A stretch of DNA of 7,540 nucleotides from Dehalococcoidia bacterium. GTDB lineage: Bacteria; Chloroflexota; Dehalococcoidia; SZUA-161. This document shows positions 1 to 5,198 of the stretch, in pieces. Within the stretch, counting starts at the first letter, position 1. Each line of letters begins with the position of its first letter. Position numbers and translations under genes: made by a program. A model generated the notes under the pieces. It saw only the letters and a program-made list of their open reading frames with translations. It was not told the DNA's origin and searched no databases. The DNA is taken from the NCBI GenBank assembly GCA_014859215.1, contig JACUUS010000114.1, positions 1 through 7,540 on the forward strand, written 5' to 3'.

Positions 1-1
1 T

Positions 2-826
2 CTCAAGGGCCTGGACTTGCTTTCAATCGGACGCACTCAAGTTGAGGACATATCACCGCTGGCCGGTCTGAAAAACCTGACCCACCTTTACATCGGGGAA
101 AACCAGATTCGAGACATCGAGCCGTTATCCGGTCTCACCAAACTCGACGAGCTTGATCTCGGACTTAACCGGATCCAGGATATCAGCGCCCTGTCCGGCC
201 TGAACGGGATTACCAAGCTTTCACTTCTGGGTAACGAGATCACCGATCTGGGACCGCTAACGGAAATAAGGAGTCTGGCATACCTTGCTATATCGGACAA
301 TAGCATCAGGGACATCGGCCCGCTGTCTGAGCTGGAGGGTATGATCTTCCTCTACGCAGCATCCAACCAGATTGAGGATATCAAGCCCCTGGCAGGTCTG
401 AAAAACATGGTGAACCTGGAACTGGATAACAACTCGATTTCGGACCTCTCGCCGCTTTCTGATCTCGCCAACCTGTCTTATCTATCAGTCCGGGGAAACA
501 GGATAAGCGATATATCGGCGCTCGGCAAACTCAGGAACCTGTCCTACCTGATCCTTGCCGGGAACGAGATAAGCGATATTGGGCCGCTTTCGGGACTCGA
601 ATCGCTCAGCTGGCTCGATCTGAGAGAAAACCAGGTATCCGACCTTTCGCCGCTAATGAAGAACCCGGGAATAGGGCGGGGGGACATGGTGCACCTGGCC
701 GGCAATCCAGTTACGAGCTCCGCCAGAGAAGCAGGCAGTCTCACCGAAAAGGGCGTCATTCTGAACTGGGATGTGTCGCCGGAAGGAGAAGGCACGCCGG
801 GGCCGCAGGGAATGCCTGAACCCTGA
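2..826 (+). CDS. Leucine-rich-repeat protein, internalin-like, 5' truncated
   Basis: The frame is open from base 2 to the TGA at 824-826; the true start lies upstream of the window. The visible 274 residues are almost entirely 22-residue leucine-rich repeats of the internalin/SDS22 kind (LxxLxxLxLxxNxIxDIxPL). There is one partial unit and nine exact-length units, followed by a C-terminal cap with the pattern NPGIGRGD...LAGNP...LTEKGVILNW that closes the solenoid. A short Pro/Gly-rich tail (GTPGPQGMPEP) ends the protein. No LPXTG motif or membrane anchor follows the cap, so the product is probably secreted or anchored through the missing N-terminus. Such solenoids bind proteins; the ligand cannot be told from sequence. 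The gene runs convergently into the thioesterase gene, with only two bases between the stop codons. The LRR identity is certain; the biological role is unknown. Confidence 0.9.
   Translation, partial: LKGLDLLSIGRTQVEDISPLAGLKNLTHLYIGENQIRDIEPLSGLTKLDELDLGLNRIQDISALSGLNGITKLSLLGNEITDLGPLTEIRSLAYLAISDNSIRDIGPLSELEGMIFLYAASNQIEDIKPLAGLKNMVNLELDNNSISDLSPLSDLANLSYLSVRGNRISDISALGKLRNLSYLILAGNEISDIGPLSGLESLSWLDLRENQVSDLSPLMKNPGIGRGDMVHLAGNPVTSSAREAGSLTEKGVILNWDVSPEGEGTPGPQGMPEP
50..643 (+). repeat. Tandem array of nine 66-bp units encoding LRRs
   Basis: Nine consecutive 22-codon units begin at 50, 116, 182, 248, 314, 380, 446, 512 and 578. Each opens with I/L-x-P/A-L and ends with N-x-I/V-x-D. Unit length is invariant at the protein level, while the DNA has diverged between units, so this is a coding repeat and not a simple DNA satellite. 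Confidence 0.85.
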
Positions 827-828
827 TG

Positions 829-1263
829 TCAGGAACGGGGCTGGACTACATAGCACTGGGCAGTGCTCTCGGCTATGACGGTTCCGTCCTGGAGGGTTAT
901 CTCCGCGGCGGTCGTCAGTAGCTTCCTGGTTTGCCTGACGAGTCTGCCGATGACAATCATCGGAACACCGATAGGCGCCGGCTGCCGGAACCTTATCTCG
1001 GCCTTCGCCGTAACCCCCTTGATGGCGGGGAAGAATGTATAGGCCATTGCCTCATCCAGGACGGTGCAGATTATCCCGCCGTGTACGAATCCGTACCATC
1101 CTTCATAGTGCGGGGTCAGGACGAACTCGCACCTGGCCTCATTACCTTTCTTCTCGAACTTGAGCTTGAGCCCCACAGGGTTCTCCTGTCCGCACCCGAA
1201 GCACATAGGAAACGACTCCTGACCGGGGTCTATGGCGGCAAGCTTCTTCTCCCAGCTCAGCAT
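829..1263 (-). CDS. PaaI-family hotdog thioesterase
   Basis: This gene encodes 144 residues, the usual size of a single hotdog-fold acyl-CoA thioesterase of the PaaI/YbgC-like superfamily. Such enzymes hydrolyse acyl-CoA or aryl-CoA thioesters in the cytoplasm. The visible motifs are an N-terminal CFGCG pair (Cys21, Cys24) followed by ENPVGLKLKF, as in many members of this subgroup; the HGG motif at 61-63; and Asp70-Glu71 in the long hotdog helix, where the catalytic acid sits. The start is the ATG at 1263-1261 on the minus strand, preceded by a purine-rich GGAAGGGG ribosome binding site. The gene is divergent from the Crp/Fnr regulator and convergent with the LRR gene, so it is probably monocistronic. 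The substrate cannot be predicted, and no link to the neighbouring redox operon is evident. Confidence 0.88.
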   Translation of the reverse strand: MLSWEKKLAAIDPGQESFPMCFGCGQENPVGLKLKFEKKGNEARCEFVLTPHYEGWYGFVHGGIICTVLDEAMAYTFFPAIKGVTAKAEIRFRQPAPIGVPMIVIGRLVRQTRKLLTTAAEITLQDGTVIAESTAQCYVVQPRS

Positions 1264-1303
1264 CTTGCTTTTCCCCTTCCTTGCTCGAAGTAAGGCGGGT
1301 CAT

Positions 1304-1332
1304 ATGGTAACCTAATGGGCGTCTTGACACAA
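1304..1332 (-). promoter_or_regulatory. Possible promoter of the thioesterase gene
   Basis: On the minus strand, TACCAT (1309-1304) lies 17 bases downstream of TTGTGT (1332-1327), giving a weak sigma70-type promoter about 40 bases before the ATG. The matches to consensus are only 4/6 and 3/6. Confidence 0.25.
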
Positions 1333-1342
1333 TCCCCTGTTG

Positions 1343-1364
1343 TCCAGCCGCTCAGACGGCTGGA
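1343..1364. repeat. 8-bp perfect inverted repeat in the divergent intergenic region
   Basis: The arm TCCAGCCG is followed by the six-base spacer CTCAGA and then its exact complement CGGCTGGA. No T-run follows on either strand, so it is not a rho-independent terminator. It lies about 65 bp upstream of the predicted start of the regulator transcript and upstream of the divergent thioesterase gene, a plausible place for an operator. It does not resemble a TGAT-N4-ATCA or TGTGA-N6-TCACA site, so if it is an operator it probably binds another protein. Confidence 0.35.
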
Positions 1365-1403
1365 TGTCTGGCTGGCCGATACAAGCCGGGGTAAATGCCT
1401 ATC

Positions 1404-1412
1404 TGCTATAAT
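1404..1412 (+). promoter_or_regulatory. Extended -10 promoter of the Crp/Fnr regulator
   Basis: The sequence TGCTATAAT contains a consensus TATAAT (1407-1412) preceded by the TGn extension, which lets sigma70-type polymerase work without a strong -35. No convincing -35 lies 16-18 bases upstream. Transcription would start near 1419, about 40 bases before the proposed start codon and downstream of the first in-frame ATG at 1315. This argues against translation from that ATG. Confidence 0.6.
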
Positions 1413-1458
1413 CTGGTCAGGACATCCTTTTCCCCGGCACAAGAGTGAGGAGGACGCA

Positions 1459-2124
1459 ATCGAAACGATTGAAACACTGCGCAGTTCGCTGGTCTTTTCA
1501 GGACTGGAGGAAGGCGATATCAAAGAACTGGCGCGCATATGCGTGGACCGCCGGCTCGAGAGCGGGAGCTTCGTCTTCCTGGAAGGAGATGAACCAGCCT
1601 GGTTCTACATAGTTGCTGAAGGGCGAATACGGGTTCTTAAACACTCTTCGCAGGGGAAGGAATTCGTGATAGCCCATTTCGGGCCCGGTGAAATGTTCGG
1701 GGAGGTCGCAGTCTTCGAGAACAAACCCTACCCGGCATCAGCCCAGGCCGTGTCGGATTCCAGGGTGCTTGCGATTAAGAGGAACGATTACCTGGCCTTT
1801 CTGGCACGCCAGCCCGAGGTGGCTTTCAGGATTATCCACGTGTTGGTTGGAAGACTCAGGGACGCTCAATCCCGGCTCCGTGACCTTGCCGGCGAGAGGG
1901 CGGAGCAGCGTATAGCGAGGGTGTTACTCATGCTCCAATCGAGGCTGGGATCAACCATTTCGTTTACTCGCCAGGAAATCGCCGATATGTCGGGGGCAAC
2001 GATTGAGACTACTATCCGGGTGATGAGCCGGCTCAAGGACAGGGGGATAATCCGCTCCGTCAGAGGCAAGACGATTATAGTGGACGAGGCCGGGTTGGAC
2101 GTGTTGAGTCAAAGCTCAGAGTAA
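1459..2124 (+). CDS. Crp/Fnr-family transcriptional regulator (HcpR-like by context)
   Basis: From the start chosen here the protein has 221 residues, a normal Crp/Fnr length. Residues about 10-120 form the cyclic-nucleotide-binding-like effector domain, with the core PGEMFGEVAVFENKPYPASA at 76-95. A long dimer helix follows (about 122-150), then a winged helix-turn-helix with its recognition region at SGATIETTIRVMSRL (178-192). Glu183 and Arg187 occupy the DNA-contacting positions of Fnr Glu209 and Arg213. There is only one cysteine (Cys28), so no FNR-type 4Fe-4S cluster can be bound. No His or Cys is seen where CooA binds heme, so it is not an obvious CO sensor. The frame is open from an ATG at 1315, but that ATG has no ribosome binding site and lies upstream of the extended -10. 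A strong GAGGAGG (1447-1453) sits five bases before ATC at 1459; ATT at 1468 and CTG at 1477 are the other options. The downstream FNR-like operator and FrdX/CooS operon suggest it controls them, as HcpR does for hcp. Confidence 0.85.
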   Translation: METIETLRSSLVFSGLEEGDIKELARICVDRRLESGSFVFLEGDEPAWFYIVAEGRIRVLKHSSQGKEFVIAHFGPGEMFGEVAVFENKPYPASAQAVSDSRVLAIKRNDYLAFLARQPEVAFRIIHVLVGRLRDAQSRLRDLAGERAEQRIARVLLMLQSRLGSTISFTRQEIADMSGATIETTIRVMSRLKDRGIIRSVRGKTIIVDEAGLDVLSQSSE

Positions 2125-2149
2125 TGGCAGGCACGACGTGGTACACGGC

Positions 2150-2184
2150 AGGCTTCGGGTCCGCTTCCGGAAGCCTCTTTTCTT
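2150..2184 (+). terminator. Rho-independent terminator after the Crp/Fnr gene
   Basis: AGGCTTC (2150-2156) pairs with GAAGCCT (2170-2176), with two more G-C pairs possible beyond one mismatch. The T-rich tract CTTTTCTT (2177-2184) follows. It starts 25 bases after the regulator stop codon and separates the regulator transcript from the downstream operon, which therefore needs its own promoter. Confidence 0.75.
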
Positions 2185-2187
2185 AAT

Positions 2188-2201
2188 ATGATCTAAATCA
2201 T
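2188..2201. promoter_or_regulatory. FNR-type operator ATGAT-N4-ATCAT
   Basis: The perfect palindrome ATGATCTAAATCAT carries the Fnr core TGAT-N4-ATCA, differing from the E. coli consensus TTGAT-N4-ATCAA only in the outermost base of each half. Its centre (2194.5) lies 41.5 bp before the start predicted from the -10 box at 2224-2229, the position of a class II activator site. It sits between the regulator's terminator and the zinc-ribbon/FrdX/CooS operon and is the best candidate target of the adjacent Crp/Fnr protein. A TATGAT hexamer overlapping it (2187-2192) leaves open a repressor role. Confidence 0.7.
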
Positions 2202-2223
2202 GGTACCAGTTCAGGTGCCGGGA

Positions 2224-2229
2224 TATCAT
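2224..2229 (+). promoter_or_regulatory. -10 box of the zinc-ribbon/FrdX/CooS operon promoter
   Basis: TATCAT matches TATAAT in five of six positions and predicts a transcript start near 2236, giving a leader of about 30 bases. The -35 position (2201-2206, TGGTAC) is poor, as expected for a promoter that depends on an activator bound at -41.5. Confidence 0.6.
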
Positions 2230-2266
2230 CTCATCAGGTGGTTAATCACGCAGAAGGGGGTGCGAG

Positions 2267-2497
2267 ATGAGATCGATGTGTCCCGGACAGAACCGCAGGG
2301 ACTTGAATGTCGAGGAATACAGGTGCCCGCATTGCGGGACGGAAGAGGAGATCTTCTCCAACGAGACCAGGGTGAAGTGCCGGGTATGCGGGCACTGGAT
2401 CTACAAGGAGAAGCTGCCCTCCTGCATTGACTGGTGCGCGGCGGCGCGACAGTGTCTGGGCGAGGAGAAATGGAAGCAGCTTAAGGGCGAAAGCTGA
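2267..2497 (+). CDS. Small 8-cysteine zinc-ribbon protein
   Basis: This is a soluble protein of 76 residues with no signal peptide or membrane segment. A zinc-ribbon/rubredoxin-like pair is visible: CPHC at 20-23 and CRVC at 38-41, each followed by Gly. Four further cysteines (Cys5 in an N-terminal CPGQ motif, and Cys53, Cys57, Cys63 in a C-terminal CxxxCxxxxxC segment) could form a second metal site. The start is the ATG at 2267, with AGAAGGGGG five to six bases upstream; a second ATG at 2276 is less well placed and would still keep Cys5. It is the first gene of the operon, 35 bases before the FrdX-like gene, and shares its presumed FNR-controlled promoter. I recall similar CPGQ zinc-ribbon proteins next to redox genes in anaerobes but cannot name the family. 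Possible roles are a metal chaperone, a small electron carrier or an accessory factor for the CooS-like enzyme. The function is unknown. Confidence 0.8.
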   Translation: MRSMCPGQNRRDLNVEEYRCPHCGTEEEIFSNETRVKCRVCGHWIYKEKLPSCIDWCAAARQCLGEEKWKQLKGES

Positions 2498-2532
2498 GGC
2501 TGACGTCCGGCCGGCGGAAAAGGAGGTTGACT

Positions 2533-3258
2533 ATGACCAGTCTATCTGTGAGGAAGATGGTGAGAATTGATGAAGAGAAGTGTGACGGGTGCGGAGCATG
2601 CGTTCCGGCATGCGCCGAGGGAGCCCTGGAGATAACCGACGGCAAGGCAAGGCTGGTGAGCGAGACATACTGTGACGGGCTCGGGGCGTGCCTCGGAGAG
2701 TGCCCCCGGGGGGCCATATCAATCGAGGAGCGAGAGGTCGAGCCCTTCAATGAAGAGGCGGCCCGGCATCACGTGGAGAGTAAGGCAAGAGCCGCAGCAG
2801 TCCTGCCCTGCGGCTGCCCCGGCAGCGCCGTAACCGAGTTCCACAGGGCTAAGGAGGCTGCCTGCGCGCCATGCGCGGCACAGTCGCCGTCGATGCTCAG
2901 CCACTGGCCGGTCCAGCTGGCTCTGGTGCCTCCGTCGGCGCCCTTCCTCCAGGATGCGGATGTCGTGCTGGCAGCAGACTGCGTTCCCTTCGCCTGCGCG
3001 GATTTTCACCGGGATTTCTTGGGCGACCATGCGCTCCTGGTGGCCTGCCCGAAGCCGGACGATTACGAAGCGCAGTTGCGGAGGCTGACGGAAATCCTGG
3101 CGAAGTCCCGCATCAGGAGCTTGAAGGTAGTGCACATGGATGTTGCCTGCTGCTACGGCCTCAAGAAGATGGCGGCGGAGGCGGTCCGCCTGAGCGGTAA
3201 GGACATTCCGCTCGAAGAGGTCACTATGTCTATACGGGGCGAACGTATCGACAATTAG
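2533..3258 (+). CDS. FrdX-like 4Fe-4S ferredoxin with cysteine-rich C-terminal domain
   Basis: This protein has 241 residues. The N-terminal 60 form a ferredoxin domain: CDGCGACVPAC supplies Cys17, 20, 23 and 27 for one 4Fe-4S cluster. The second half, CDGLGACLGEC, has Cys47, 53 and 57 but Leu at position 50 where the fourth Cys of a classical motif would be. A conserved-looking C-terminal domain of about 170 residues follows, with LPCGCPGS (Cys93, 95), CAPC (111-114), DCVPFAC (Cys150, 155), Cys172 and the pair Cys206-Cys207. This architecture matches the iron-sulfur protein (FrdX) commonly encoded beside hybrid cluster protein in anaerobes; I rely on memory for that family. It probably passes electrons to the CooS-like enzyme encoded 21 bases downstream. 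The ATG at 2533 is chosen because AGGAGG (2521-2526) ends six bases before it; an in-frame TTG at 2527 is too close to that site. Confidence 0.85.
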   Translation: MTSLSVRKMVRIDEEKCDGCGACVPACAEGALEITDGKARLVSETYCDGLGACLGECPRGAISIEEREVEPFNEEAARHHVESKARAAAVLPCGCPGSAVTEFHRAKEAACAPCAAQSPSMLSHWPVQLALVPPSAPFLQDADVVLAADCVPFACADFHRDFLGDHALLVACPKPDDYEAQLRRLTEILAKSRIRSLKVVHMDVACCYGLKKMAAEAVRLSGKDIPLEEVTMSIRGERIDN

Positions 3259-3279
3259 CTGCGACGGAAGGAGGATTTC

Positions 3280-5181
3280 ATGGAAGGCGATAGAGTTTCC
3301 TACCATAAGTCTGTGCGCGCTGTCTATGACAGGATCAAACAGGACGGCATGGAGAGTATCTGGGACAGGTTCGAGGCGCAGGGGCTTGGGGGAGACCCTG
3401 ACAAGAGATGTCCGTTCTGTATGGGCGGGGTCCGCTGCGATTTCTGCTCCAACGGGCCTTGCCGCGCGGACGCCGCAAAAGGTAAAAGGGGCGTCTGCGG
3501 CATCACAGCGGACGGTATGGCGATGCGGATGATGCTGCTCAGGAACATAATGGGCGCTTCGACGTATCATTACCATACGGACCAGACGGTGAAGACCCTG
3601 AGGGCCACGGCGCTCGGGAGGACTCCCTTCAAAATACAGGAGAACGAGAAGCTCCGGGACTTCGCCGGGAGGCTCGGTCTCACCAGGCGCACGTACAGGG
3701 ACCTCGCGCTTGCGCTCTGCGATTTTGCTGAAGCTGATTTCAACCGGAAGGCCGATGAGCCGAGCCGGATCGTGGAACTGATAGCGCCGCAGGAGCGCAA
3801 AGACGTGTGGAGAAAGCTGGGAATATTCCCCGGCGGGATCTACGGCGAGATGATGCGGGCAACCAGCTCGTGCCTGACGAACGTGGACGGGGACTACGTG
3901 AGCCTCGCGTTGAAGGCTATGCGGCTCGCGGTGGCGATGGCCTACCAGAGCCAGATTGTGAATGAGTACTGCCAGGATATCCTGTTTGGCATCGCCCGGC
4001 CGCACATGATGCGGGTCGACCTCGGAGTCCTGGACCCCGACTATGTGAACGTGCTGCCGAACGGGCATGAGCCTTTCCTGGGGTTCGCCATGGTCCAGCT
4101 TGCCAGGAAACCGGAATGGCAGGAGAGAGCAAAGGCGGTGGGCGCTCGGGGCCTGAGGGTGATTGCGAACATCGAGACCGGCCAGGAGATGATCCAGCGA
4201 TGGGAGACGGATGATTGCTTCTACGGTTTCACCGGCAACTGGATTATGCAGGAAGCCGTCCTGGCCAGCGGCTGTGTGGACCTGTTCGCGTGCGATATGA
4301 ACTGCTCGATGCCGGTGGACCCGCTGTACGCAGAGAAATACAGGTTCAAGCTTGTCCCGGTCAGCGACCTGGTGGCCTTCGAGGGGATCAAGGACCGTAT
4401 TGATTACCAGCCGGATATGGCGGAAGAGCAGGCCTCCCGGCTTCTTCAGATGGCGATTGATAACTTCGCCGGGCGCAGGAAGAATGTGAAACCGGTCACG
4501 GCCCTGCCGGTGAGTGAAGCCGTGGTCGGGTTTTCGACCGAAAGCATCCTGCAGGCCCTTGGCGGCAGCCTGGAACCGTTACTGGACGCGATCAAAGGCG
4601 GGACGCTGCGGGGAATCGCCGGCCTGGTATCATGCACGACCTTGAGGGATACGGGACAGGATGTTCACACCGTGAGGATCGCCAGGGAATTGATCAAGCG
4701 CGACGTCCTGGTCCTGTCCATGGGATGCGGCAGCGCGGCCCTGCAGGTGGGGGGACTGTGCGCACCCGAAGCCAGCGAGCTTGCGGGTCCCGGCCTCAAG
4801 AAGATATGCCAGGCGCTCAAGGTGCCGCCTGTGCTCAGCTACGGCACGTGCACGGACACAGGGCGCATTGCCGATCTGCTCGCGGCGGTCTCTACCGCGC
4901 TGGGAGGCGTGCCCATACCTGATCTGCCAGTCGTTGCCGCCGCGCCGGAGTACATGGAGCAGAAGGCCACGATCGATGCCATATTCGCGCTCGCGCTGGG
5001 GCTTTACACGTACGTGAACCCGGTCCCCACGGTCACCGGAGCGCCCCGCCTGGTGCAACTGCTTGCCTCGGACTGCGCCGGGATCACGGGCGGCCTCCTT
5101 AATGTCGAGGAGGACCCCGTCAGGGCAGTAGACGGCATGCTGGCGCATATCGAGGCCAAGCGCGCGAAGCTGGGGATCTAG
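3280..5181 (+). CDS. cooS: CooS-family (Ni-CODH scaffold) protein, deviant CooS-V-like hybrid-cluster type
   Basis: The protein has 633 residues, full length for a bacterial CODH catalytic subunit, with a start set by AAGGAGG five bases before the ATG. Compared by eye with C. hydrogenoformans CODH-II, B-cluster ligands Cys53, 56, 61 and 73 are present. The D-cluster region is CPFC (44-47), with Arg52 in place of the second CODH-II cysteine. At the active site His263, Cys342, Cys452, Cys483, Cys524 and Lys562 match His261, Cys333, Cys446, Cys476, Cys526 and Lys563. The Cys295 position, however, is Glu299 (NIETGQE against GICCTGNE). Tyr96 stands at His93, Gln102 at His99 and Lys105 at His102, and no Asp lies between 206 and 232 to match Asp219. 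A CO/CO2-active Ni-Fe C-cluster is therefore unlikely. The CooS-V type, which lacks one C-cluster Cys, has an Fe/S/O hybrid cluster and reacts with hydroxylamine, and it is the best comparison. The FrdX-like partner just upstream, in place beside hcp in other anaerobes, supports a hydroxylamine/NO or other redox role. Family membership is certain; the reaction is inferred. Confidence 0.9.
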   Translation: MEGDRVSYHKSVRAVYDRIKQDGMESIWDRFEAQGLGGDPDKRCPFCMGGVRCDFCSNGPCRADAAKGKRGVCGITADGMAMRMMLLRNIMGASTYHYHTDQTVKTLRATALGRTPFKIQENEKLRDFAGRLGLTRRTYRDLALALCDFAEADFNRKADEPSRIVELIAPQERKDVWRKLGIFPGGIYGEMMRATSSCLTNVDGDYVSLALKAMRLAVAMAYQSQIVNEYCQDILFGIARPHMMRVDLGVLDPDYVNVLPNGHEPFLGFAMVQLARKPEWQERAKAVGARGLRVIANIETGQEMIQRWETDDCFYGFTGNWIMQEAVLASGCVDLFACDMNCSMPVDPLYAEKYRFKLVPVSDLVAFEGIKDRIDYQPDMAEEQASRLLQMAIDNFAGRRKNVKPVTALPVSEAVVGFSTESILQALGGSLEPLLDAIKGGTLRGIAGLVSCTTLRDTGQDVHTVRIARELIKRDVLVLSMGCGSAALQVGGLCAPEASELAGPGLKKICQALKVPPVLSYGTCTDTGRIADLLAAVSTALGGVPIPDLPVVAAAPEYMEQKATIDAIFALALGLYTYVNPVPTVTGAPRLVQLLASDCAGITGGLLNVEEDPVRAVDGMLAHIEAKRAKLGI

Positions 5182-5198
5182 AGGGGATAGTGGGGAGC

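Noticed and set aside
931..1293. 120-codon plus-strand frame opposite the thioesterase
   Set aside because: The minus-strand product has CFGCG and HGG hotdog motifs and a ribosome binding site; the plus frame has neither.
1324..1412. TTGACA at 1324-1329 as the -35 of the TATAAT at 1407-1412
   Set aside because: The two are 77 bases apart, far beyond the 16-18 base spacing needed. The -10 is better explained as an extended -10 element.
1459..2124. The regulator as a CooA-type CO sensor, given the neighbouring cooS-family gene
   Set aside because: No His or Cys is present in the GEMFGEVAVF segment where CooA has its heme ligands, and the neighbouring enzyme is itself probably not a CO dehydrogenase.
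2719..4068. 449-codon open frame on the minus strand
   Set aside because: It lies opposite the FrdX-like and CooS-like genes, which have clear motifs. Its Arg/His/Pro-rich sequence is typical of an antisense shadow in GC-rich DNA.
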